NCBI GenBank assembly: GCA_047619485.1
Contig: JBLHKE010000121.1
Coordinates: 1-13,732 of the forward strand
Direction: 5' to 3'
Length of the DNA stretch: 13,732 nt
Source: JBLHKE01 sp047619485
GTDB taxonomy: Bacteria > Verrucomicrobiota > Verrucomicrobiia > Verrucomicrobiales > DEV007
The position numbers were made by a program, and so were the translations under genes. Below, piece by piece: positions 7,847 to 13,244 of this stretch (its first letter is position 1; each line of letters opens with the position of its first letter). Under the pieces are notes generated by a model. The model worked only from the letters and a program-made list of their open reading frames with translations, was not told where the DNA came from and ran no database searches.

Positions 7847-8754
7847 TACGCAATCGCTTCGCGGAGTTTGGCTAGGTAGGTCGGGACTTCGTTGAACGGA
7901 TCTCCGGCTTCGTATTCTAGCACCAGGTAGCCGCGGTAGTTGGCTTCGCCGAGTATGTCGACGATGCGTTTGAAATCGGCGGGTTCTTTTTTGCCGTCGC
8001 GGGGGATGTGGATTTTTATCTGCGCGTTGACGGTGTGTGGTGCGATGCGTTTGAGATCGGCGTAGGGATCGCTGGTTTTCGCGAGGTTGCCGGAGTCGAA
8101 GTTGAGGCCGAACCACGGGGAGTCGACTGCGGCGAGGATGCGCTCCATGCGGTCGATGTCGGTGGTGAAGTCGTGGTTCTCCACGCCGAGGATGACGCCA
8201 TGTCTGGAAGCGATGGTGCAGGCGTGCTGGAGGTTTGTGATGATGTTTTTCTCGGCGTCCTCGGGCGTCTGGCCTTTAATTTTCGGGTGGCCGGCGAAGA
8301 CGCGGATGACGGGGGCGCCCATCGCGGCGTAGGTTTTGATCCAGTGCTCGGTGTAGGCGAATTGCTCGTCGAGCTGTGCGCCTGCGGGGAAGGAGAAGTT
8401 GTTGCCGATCGCGCCGCCGGAGATATCGAGCCCGAGCCGGTGGGCTTTGCGTTTGAGTTCGAGCGCTAGCTCGCGCGGGCAGTCGCGCGGGAGGAAGTAG
8501 GAAGTGAGTTCGGCGGCATCGATGTCGAGCGTTGCGCAGTGGTCGAGGAAACCCGCCATGTCCATGGCGGGTTTCTCGGGGCTCGGGTTGGCCCGGTAGT
8601 TTGGAAGGTGTTTGCCGAACGAGTAGGCGGCCAGGCTGAGTTTGAAACGGCTTTTTGCAGCGGGCGTTTTCTCTTCGGCGCGGGTGGTCGCGGGGATCGC
8701 GAGTATGGAGGTCGCTGCGGCGGCAGATTTTAGAAAGTGGCGGCGGTTGTTCAT
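7846..8754 (-). CDS. Tat-exported sugar phosphate isomerase/epimerase-like TIM-barrel protein
   Basis: The product is 302 residues. The N-terminus carries a twin-arginine signal (NNRRHFLKS, R4-R5, then a hydrophobic stretch to about residue 24, AxA-like TTRA), so it is folded in the cytoplasm and exported. The rest is an AP-endonuclease-2/xylose-isomerase-like barrel: AELTSYFLP (81-89), RVFAGHPK (151-158), GVENHDF (190-196, probable metal ligand E192), GLNFDSGN (216-223, D220), KIHIPRDGKK (247-256) and YLVLEYEAG (276-284). The family includes keto-sugar epimerases and, in the PVC group, many exported copies with unknown substrates; the precise reaction cannot be told. A small exported peptide gene ends 58 bases upstream on the same strand, and the two may be co-transcribed. 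The stop codon touches a palindrome. Confidence 0.88.
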   Translation of the reverse strand: MNNRRHFLKSAAAATSILAIPATTRAEEKTPAAKSRFKLSLAAYSFGKHLPNYRANPSPEKPAMDMAGFLDHCATLDIDAAELTSYFLPRDCPRELALELKRKAHRLGLDISGGAIGNNFSFPAGAQLDEQFAYTEHWIKTYAAMGAPVIRVFAGHPKIKGQTPEDAEKNIITNLQHACTIASRHGVILGVENHDFTTDIDRMERILAAVDSPWFGLNFDSGNLAKTSDPYADLKRIAPHTVNAQIKIHIPRDGKKEPADFKRIVDILGEANYRGYLVLEYEAGDPFNEVPTYLAKLREAIA

Positions 8755-8812
8755 GGCTGTTGGGGGGCGGGCGACTACTAACCGTCGCCGCTTCTCTGAT
8801 TCTATCTTTTAC

Positions 8813-8926
8813 CTACTTCTTCTCCGTCTGGGCGGCGGCAGGTTTTGTTTTGGCTGGCTTGGCCGCCTTGTCATCAGCAAGGAGCGGGCTGATGGCGATG
8901 GCCGAAGCGATGAGGGTTTTTCTCAT
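8813..8926 (-). CDS. Small exported peptide, 37 residues, unknown function
   Basis: This ORF reads MRKTLIASAIAISPLLADDK and then a tail of mostly Lys, Ala, Pro and Thr ending QTEKK. The first 17 residues are a good signal peptide with a likely cleavage site after LLA, leaving a mature peptide of about 20 residues that is basic and proline- and alanine-rich. Its stop codon lies 58 bases before the start of the TIM-barrel gene on the same strand, which suggests one transcript. There is no strong ribosome binding site. I do not recognise a family. It could be a real micro-protein or a remnant of a longer exported protein; the signal peptide is the only support. Confidence 0.42.
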   Translation of the reverse strand: MRKTLIASAIAISPLLADDKAAKPAKTKPAAAQTEKK

Positions 8927-8979
8927 GGTTGGTTTTTGGGACGTGGTGGTTGTTCGTGAGGATCACCGTAATGATACCT

Positions 8980-9029
8980 GATTTTTCCAAATCGATGAAG
9001 GGATAAGTGAGGTGGGTTTTGGAAAAATC
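8980..9029. promoter_or_regulatory. 12-bp perfect inverted repeat upstream of the selenoprotein gene
   Basis: GATTTTTCCAAA (8980-8991) is repeated as its exact complement at 9018-9029 with 26 bases between. It sits in the divergent gap between the small exported peptide gene (-) and the selW-like gene (+), ending 39 bases before the latter's start codon. It could be two operator half-sites or a leader hairpin; no regulator is encoded nearby. Confidence 0.45.
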
Positions 9030-9068
9030 TTCATTGAACGCTGTGGGGCGCTTGGGTAGGTTGCTCGC

Positions 9069-9293
9069 ATGACAGTCGATATTCACTACTGAGGCATGTG
9101 AAACTATGAGCCTGAGGCCTCCCGTGTGGCGGCCGAACTCAAAGGATCCTTGGCCATTGACGCAACCCTCACCCGCGGTTCCGGCGGGATCTTTGAGGTG
9201 AGGTGTGACGGCGAAGTCGTTTACTCGAAGGCGGAGACCGGGAAGTTTCCCGAACCCGGCGAACTCACGGAGATGCTGCGGGCGATGCCCTAA
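9069..9293 (+). CDS. SelW/Rdx-family selenoprotein with two Sec codons (U-x-x-U)
   Basis: Reading the two in-frame TGA codons (9090-9092 and 9099-9101) as selenocysteine gives 74 residues: MTVDIHY-U-GM-U-NYEPEAS, then RVAAELKGSLAIDATLTRG, SGGIFEVRCDGEVVYSK and AETGKFPEPGELTEMLRAMP. This is the complete Rdx/SelW fold pattern: a first beta strand ending in C/U-xx-C/U-NY.P.A, then an amphipathic helix, the G-G-F-EV-dG-vysK hairpin, and the FP...L ending. Both TGA fall exactly on the two redox positions, which random stop mutations would not explain. The start is fixed: an in-frame TAG at 9057-9059 precedes the ATG, with a GGGTAGG ribosome-binding-like run 8 bases before it. These are small thioredoxin-like redox proteins, usually CxxC or CxxU. 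No Sec machinery genes lie in the window, so expression depends on SelA, SelB, SelC and SelD elsewhere. Confidence 0.85.
9116..9134 (+). promoter_or_regulatory. Bacterial SECIS-like hairpin inside the selW-like gene
   Basis: GGCC-U-CC (9116-9122) pairs with GG-C-GGCC (9128-9134): six G-C pairs with one U.C mismatch, and a 5-nt apical loop CGUGU having G at its second position. From the end of each UGA to the loop there are 30 bases (first) and 21 bases (second). The published bacterial SECIS model asks for a loop about 16-37 bases downstream with a G in the first two loop positions, so one hairpin satisfies both codons. It was folded by eye and not scored. Confidence 0.6.
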
Positions 9294-9316
9294 CGACACT
9301 CGGCGTCAGCATCATT

Positions 9317-9332
9317 TGCCGGTTGACCGGCA
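9317..9332 (+). terminator. Hairpin after the selenoprotein gene
   Basis: TGCCGG-TTGA-CCGGCA is a perfect 6-bp stem with a tetraloop, 23 bases after the stop codon. There is no following T-run, so it is at best a weak or factor-assisted terminator or an mRNA 3' end stabiliser. Confidence 0.3.
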
Positions 9333-9436
9333 GCGTTAGCCGAACTCGCCACAGACGGTTGCAAAACTGGCGGCAATGTCACGAATGCCTCGCGGAATGG
9401 GCCGGAGTGCCCACTGGTGTTAGGCAGAGCTTGTTA

Positions 9437-9590
9437 GTAGCGTAGCCTTCAGGCTGCGTCCGCCGAACCGATCCCATTTTCTGATGGCCAGTGCGGGAAC
9501 GGAATCCAAGGGGGTCTGGCGTGTCGTCGTTAGCACAGGCCATGTGCGAAAGGGACTGCCGTTTCTGACGCAGCCTAAAGGCTACGCTAC
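9437..9590. repeat. REPIN-like element: two inverted 24-bp palindromic repeats
   Basis: The left copy (9437-9460) begins GTAGCGTAGCCTTCAGGCT; the right copy (9567-9590) is its reverse complement with one change in 24 (C to T in the loop). Each copy alone forms a short AGCCT/AGGCT hairpin. The 154-bp total is almost the same as the 155 bp of the element at 4695, but the arms are unrelated, so two REP families are present. No coding sequence is inside. Confidence 0.75.
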
Positions 9591-9608
9591 ATGGATTCGC
9601 CCTTTTTA

Positions 9609-9769
9609 AGAGCCTGTCGGGCTTAGAGAATTCGAGTGAAACGTTTTAGAATTCCGATCCAGATCGGCTTGCTGGGGAGGATTTGAATGGATTCAATGAC
9701 GATTCCGCGGGCCGATCTGGACGAATTATAAAATGATTCTTGCCGGATCGGGTAAGTCCGACAGGCTCT
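9609..9769. mobile_element. Hairpin MITE with 17-bp terminal inverted repeats
   Basis: The outer arms AGAGCCTGTCGGGCTTA (9609-9625) and TAAGTCCGACAGGCTCT (9753-9769) match at 16 of 17. Inner arms at 9644-9668 and 9711-9733 pair over an 11-bp perfect core (TCCAGATCGGC with GCCGATCTGGA) plus AT-rich flanks. The apex is TTGAAT-GG-ATTCAA (9683-9696), centred on 9689.5, within a base of the element's midpoint. The whole 161 bp can therefore fold as a single long hairpin. This is the form of a non-autonomous miniature transposon; the parent element is not in the window. Confidence 0.75.
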
Positions 9770-10130
9770 CAACCTATCGCCTATGGGCAGGAGTGCCCGT
9801 TCCACACAAGGAATAAAAGCGCTGTCGATATGATCGTTCGGTTTTGCAACCGTCTGGCCAGAGTTTGGGCGAGCGTTCCTCGGCGTCACGAAGCCTGGAG
9901 ACGCTCGTCCAATGCCTCGCGGAATCAGCTACGGCAACTGCGGAGAACAACTGGCCGGCTGTTGCTACTCGCTTTTCCAGAAAATCGGCGACTTCCGGTT
10001 CCATTTTGAGCCGCTGGAACTCGAAGGCGACCTCCTAGGTTCGTAGCTTGGCGCCCATCAGGGCGAAGGTCATGAGGGCGCAGCGCAAGGGGCGGATCCT
10101 GCTCATAGCGAGGGGATTGTGAAGGAATTG

Positions 10131-10197
10131 GCGCCTGGTAGCAACCAGGTTCGAGCCTGTAGAGGCCGGGAAGAATCTGCTTTCGCAGGCGGGGCGC
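10131..10197 (+). other. Possible structured leader before miaB
   Basis: Three short hairpins follow one another: CCTGG-TAGCAA-CCAGG (10134-10149), GCCT-GTAG-AGGC (10155-10166) and CTGC-TTTC-GCAG (10177-10188). CAGG (10146-10149) can instead pair with CCTG (10156-10159), which excludes the first two. They lie 52-106 bases before the miaB start codon, followed by a -10-like TATAGT (10203-10208) without a good -35. If transcription begins at that box, the hairpins would be outside the mRNA. Confidence 0.25.
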
Positions 10198-10239
10198 TCG
10201 TCTATAGTGCCCGGCTACTCGATTTCTCATTTTCTCACG

Positions 10240-11610
10240 ATGCCGAAAGTCTACATCAAAACCTATGGTTGCCAGATGAACGAGCGCGATTCCGAACAGG
10301 TCGCGCAGATGTTCGTCGAGCGCGGCTATACGGTGACGGGGGAGAAGGAAGACGCGGATGTGGTGTTGGTGAACACCTGCTCGGTGCGCGACATGGCGGA
10401 GCAGAAGGCGATCAATAAGATGGACTCGATGGGCTACCTGCGGAAGACGAAGCAGGAGGTCGTGTTCGGATTTCTCGGCTGCATGGCGCAGAGTCGTGGC
10501 GCGGAGTTGCTCGAGGATGTGCCCCACGTAGACCTGGTGGTCGGCACGCAGAAATACCACAAGGTGGCGGACCACGTGGATGCGATTTTTAAAGGACGCG
10601 CGGAGAAACTGATGGATGACCCACGTTATTCGATCGTGGACATCGAGGAGGAGGATGAGTCACAGAATACCATCCGCGACCACTCGCTCGAAGAGCGCCA
10701 GGCGAAGGCTTTTGTTTCGATCATGCAGGGCTGCAACATGAAGTGCACCTTCTGCATCGTGCCTTACACCCGTGGCGGCGAGCGTGCCCGACCGATTGAT
10801 GAGATCGTTGGCGAGGTGAAGCACCTTGTCTCGCGTGGGGTGAAAGAGGTGACGCTGCTGGGGCAGATCGTCAATCTCTATGGTCGCCACGAGTTTCCGA
10901 AGGTCGATGACAAGAGTCCTTTTGTGCAATTGTTAGAAGCGGTGAACGCAATCGATGGGCTGGAGCGGATCCGCTTTACCTCACCGCACCCGATCGGTTA
11001 CAAGCAGGACCTGATCGAGGCGTTCAAATATTTGCCGAAACTCGCCGAACACGTGCACCTGCCGGTGCAGTCCGGGTCTGATAAAATTTTGAAGGCGATG
11101 CATCGTCCCTACAAATCGGCGAAGTTCATCGAGCTGTGTAACAAGATCCGCGAGGCGCGTCCGGGGATTGCGATCACCACGGATGTGATCGTCGGCTTCC
11201 CGGGGGAGACCGAGGAAGATTACCAGGAGACGCGTGCGCTGTGCGAGGAGGTGAAGTTCGACAACGCTTTCATCTTCCGTTACTCGAAGCGCCGCAACAC
11301 GCCGGCGGCAGAGATCGATGAGGCACTGCAGCTCTCCGAGCAGGTGAAGGAGGAGCGCAACCAGGACTTGCTCAAGCTGGTCGACAAATACGCGACCGAG
11401 CGCAACGGCGGGCTCGTCGGACAGCGGGTGGAAATCCTCTGCGAGGGGCCGAGCCGGCGCAACGCGGAGAAGTTGGTCGGGCGGACTCGGACGAACAAGA
11501 TCGTGATCTTCGATGGGGATCGCGAGCGCCTGACGGGCGAAATTTTTGAAGTGGACATCAAGCAGTCGACCGGGCACACGCTGTATGGCGATGCGGTGGT
11601 GGCTGTCTGA
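10240..11610 (+). CDS. miaB: tRNA-2-methylthio-N6-dimethylallyladenosine synthase (MiaB)
   Basis: MiaB is a radical-SAM methylthiotransferase that converts i6A37 to ms2i6A37 in tRNAs reading UNN codons. The product is 456 residues, normal for the family. Domains in order: the N-terminal UPF0004 part with the auxiliary-cluster cysteines C11 (YGCQMNE), C47 (VNTCSVRDMAEQKA) and C81 (GCMAQ); the radical-SAM barrel with CNMKCTFC (C165, C169, C172) and IVPYTRGGERARP; HLPVQSGSDKILKAMHRPY and DVIVGFPGETEEDY; then a C-terminal TRAM domain (VGQRVEILCEG to the end) for tRNA binding. The start at 10240 (MPKVYIKTYGCQMN) aligns with the family; an in-frame GTG at 10207 adds unsupported residues. One oddity: GQIVNLYG, where the usual motif is GQNVN. 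The next gene starts 26 bases downstream. Confidence 0.96.
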   Translation: MPKVYIKTYGCQMNERDSEQVAQMFVERGYTVTGEKEDADVVLVNTCSVRDMAEQKAINKMDSMGYLRKTKQEVVFGFLGCMAQSRGAELLEDVPHVDLVVGTQKYHKVADHVDAIFKGRAEKLMDDPRYSIVDIEEEDESQNTIRDHSLEERQAKAFVSIMQGCNMKCTFCIVPYTRGGERARPIDEIVGEVKHLVSRGVKEVTLLGQIVNLYGRHEFPKVDDKSPFVQLLEAVNAIDGLERIRFTSPHPIGYKQDLIEAFKYLPKLAEHVHLPVQSGSDKILKAMHRPYKSAKFIELCNKIREARPGIAITTDVIVGFPGETEEDYQETRALCEEVKFDNAFIFRYSKRRNTPAAEIDEALQLSEQVKEERNQDLLKLVDKYATERNGGLVGQRVEILCEGPSRRNAEKLVGRTRTNKIVIFDGDRERLTGEIFEVDIKQSTGHTLYGDAVVAV

Positions 11611-11636
11611 GCGAACGCACAATAAACGACTTTTAA

Positions 11637-12212
11637 ATGACACGGCACCTATACGAGCAAATCTTCAATCTCCAGGGTCTAGGCATCGCGCTAGGGCTAC
11701 TGCTCCTCGGCACCCACCTGTTCGCCCTGCTGCAACCGGCGCGGACGATGGCGTTCCTGAAAATCTTCCCGCGTCAGAAGGAGATTGGGATCGCACTGAT
11801 GGCGGTCAACTTCCTCTGGTGGTTCTGGATCATCAGCAACGTCGACCTTGGCGAGTTCTACACGGTTCGCAAGCCGCTGCAGATGCTGCTGCCGGTGATG
11901 TTTGTGTTGGTGGTGGTATTCGTGGACGAATTCCTCGCGGCACGGGCACTCGGGTTTTTCATGCTCCTGCTCGCCTGTCCGTTCCTCGATGTGGCATTCC
12001 AAAAACCGCACGCGACTCGGCTGTTGATCCCGATCATATGTTATGTCTGGATCGGTCTCGCCCTGTTCTGGGTGGGGATGCCTTACCTGCTGCGCGATCA
12101 GATCGCCTGGGTCTCGGCTTCCATCAAGCGCTGGCGTGGGGTGGCGATGGCCGGTGTGATCTACGGTGCGCTGGTGCTCGGCTGTGCCCTGGCATTCTGG
12201 AAGGGACTGTAG
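11637..12212 (+). CDS. Multi-pass membrane protein of unknown function
   Basis: The 191-residue product is mostly hydrophobic, with about six membrane segments: 14-33 (LGIALGLLLLGTHLFALL), 50-66 (IGIALMAVNFLWWFWII), 80-96 (PLQMLLPVMFVLVVVFV), 101-119 (AARALGFFMLLLACPFLDV), 130-150 (LIPIICYVWIGLALFWVGM) and 170-188 (VAMAGVIYGALVLGCALAF). Short loops carry positive charge (RQKEIG, IKRWRG). I recognise no catalytic motif or named family. It sits between miaB (26 bases upstream) and the glycosyltransferase (12 bases downstream) on the same strand, so it is probably co-transcribed with them; that does not tell its job. Confidence 0.8.
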   Translation: MTRHLYEQIFNLQGLGIALGLLLLGTHLFALLQPARTMAFLKIFPRQKEIGIALMAVNFLWWFWIISNVDLGEFYTVRKPLQMLLPVMFVLVVVFVDEFLAARALGFFMLLLACPFLDVAFQKPHATRLLIPIICYVWIGLALFWVGMPYLLRDQIAWVSASIKRWRGVAMAGVIYGALVLGCALAFWKGL

Positions 12213-12224
12213 CCAGAGGATTCC

Positions 12225-13244
12225 GTGGCTGGAAAAATTCTTGTCATCCGCGGCGGAGCAATCGGCGACTTCGTGCTGACCCTCCCCGCTCTGCGGTTGA
12301 TCCGCGAGTCGCTACCAGCGGCTCATGTGGAAGTGTTAGGGTATCGGCCGATGATCGATCTGGCGCTGCTTGCTGGCTACGCGGATGAGGTGCGCTCGAT
12401 CGAGTATTCGGCGATGGCGGGCTTCTTCGCGCCGGGTTCGAAACTGGACGAGGGCCTGAAGGACTACTTCGCGAGTTTCAGTGTCGTCGTGAGCTACCTG
12501 TATGACCCGAACGGGTATTTCAGGGGGAACTTGGATCGTGCTGGGGTGGAGACGATCGTGCAATGTCCGTATGTGGTCGACGAGACCGCGGGGCATGCCG
12601 CACGCCAGTTGGCGGCACCGCTGGAAGGGCTGGCGATGTTTTTGGAGGATGGGGCGGAGGCCGCGGTGATCCCGAATGAGCGAAAAGGGGATGGTGGAAT
12701 GATCGCTTGGCATCCGGGGAGCGGTAGCCCGAAGAAAAATTGGGGGGTTGAGAAGTGGCTCGAGGTGTTTGTCGCGCTGGGGATCAAGCAGGTCTTGTTG
12801 ATCACGGGAGAGGCGGAAGAGGAGAGGCTGGAAGAGATCGAGGCTGCCTTGAAGTCGTCTGGTTTGAAGGCGGAGCCGGCGCGGGGATTGGGGTTTGATG
12901 AACTCGTGGGCAAGCTCCGCGATGTAAGTTTGCTGTTCGGGCACGATAGCGGGGTGTCGCATCTAGCTGCGGCTTGTGGTGTTCCTTGTGTATTGGTGTT
13001 TGGATCAACGGATCCCGGAGTGTGGGCGCCAGCGAACGAGACGGTGGAGGTCGTGCGGGCTCCGGGAGGGGAGTTGGGGCGATTGGAGGTTGGTGAGGTC
13101 GTCGAGCTTGTTCGGGAAAAGGGGCTTCTCTCGCGATTGTTGGTGGACATGGAAATTGAGACCAAGGAACCAGGGGCGTCTCGCCCCGTCGTCGATGCAT
13201 CCGTAGCGGGGCGAGATGCGCCTGGCTCCTTGGCTGATGAGTGA
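12225..13244 (+). CDS. Glycosyltransferase family 9 (heptosyltransferase-like)
   Basis: GT9 enzymes transfer heptose or related sugars from nucleotide-sugar donors to lipopolysaccharide core or other surface glycans, on the cytoplasmic face of the inner membrane. The 339-residue product shows the family marks: KILVIRGGAIGDFVLTLPAL (4-23), AWHPGSGSPKKNWGVEKW (161-178), LLITGEAEE (191-199) and the donor site FGHDSGVSHLAAACGVPCV (238-256) followed by LVFGSTDPGVWAP. It starts with GTG (12225) after AGAGGA four bases upstream; the preceding stop is 12 bases away. The acceptor cannot be told. Residues 313-336 (KEPGASRPVVDASVAGRDAP and on) are coded by a palindromic repeat and are not part of the enzyme fold. 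The end overlaps the next gene by 8 bases. Confidence 0.9.
   Translation: MAGKILVIRGGAIGDFVLTLPALRLIRESLPAAHVEVLGYRPMIDLALLAGYADEVRSIEYSAMAGFFAPGSKLDEGLKDYFASFSVVVSYLYDPNGYFRGNLDRAGVETIVQCPYVVDETAGHAARQLAAPLEGLAMFLEDGAEAAVIPNERKGDGGMIAWHPGSGSPKKNWGVEKWLEVFVALGIKQVLLITGEAEEERLEEIEAALKSSGLKAEPARGLGFDELVGKLRDVSLLFGHDSGVSHLAAACGVPCVLVFGSTDPGVWAPANETVEVVRAPGGELGRLEVGEVVELVREKGLLSRLLVDMEIETKEPGASRPVVDASVAGRDAPGSLADE
13162..13233. repeat. 72-bp imperfect palindrome inside the glycosyltransferase reading frame
   Basis: The arms 13162-13188 (CCAAGGAACCAGG...CTCGCCCCG) and 13207-13233 are inverted repeats matching at 24 of 27; the 18-base loop is itself partly palindromic (GATGCATC, 13195-13202). The length of 72 is divisible by three and no stop appears in frame, so it reads through as 24 residues at the protein's end. 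It resembles a short REP/REPIN unit; being palindromic, it codes for a closely similar peptide on the other strand too. Confidence 0.75.

Larger units (their letters stand above)
9294..10239. other. Gene-free, repeat-rich intergenic region
   Basis: I see no convincing gene in these 946 bases. Besides the elements listed separately, it holds: GGGCA-GGAG-TGCCC hairpin (9785-9798); a hairpin with CGAGCGT (9870-9876) and ACGCTCG (9901-9907) and an inner GGC/GCC pair; a 16-base sequence CAGACGGTTGCAAAAC (9352-9367) present inverted at 9841-9856; and a 15-base direct repeat AATGCCTCGCGGAAT (9384-9398 and 9911-9925). The duplicated fragments suggest decayed, rearranged mobile or REP-type DNA. Confidence 0.55.

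Noticed and set aside
8874..9299. 141-residue minus-strand ORF across the selW-like gene
   Set aside because: It has no domain character, overlaps the exported-peptide frame and lies opposite a frame matching a known family from end to end.
9288..9341. Integron attC-like site: CTAAC at the selW-like stop and GTTAG at 9335, with another GTTAGGC at 9419
   Set aside because: The inner L-box pairing is poor, a stable hairpin (9317-9332) competes, and no integrase or cassette array is seen; the 5-bp match can be chance.
9774..10004. Minus-strand ORF of 76 residues (MEPEVADFLEKRV...)
   Set aside because: The helical first 25 residues look protein-like, but the rest is low quality, crosses repeats and matches no family I know; at best a decayed fragment.
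10145..10160. T-loop-like GGTTCGAGCC suggesting a tRNA
   Set aside because: The flanking stem fits a 6-nt loop, not a T-arm, and no acceptor or anticodon stems can be formed around it.
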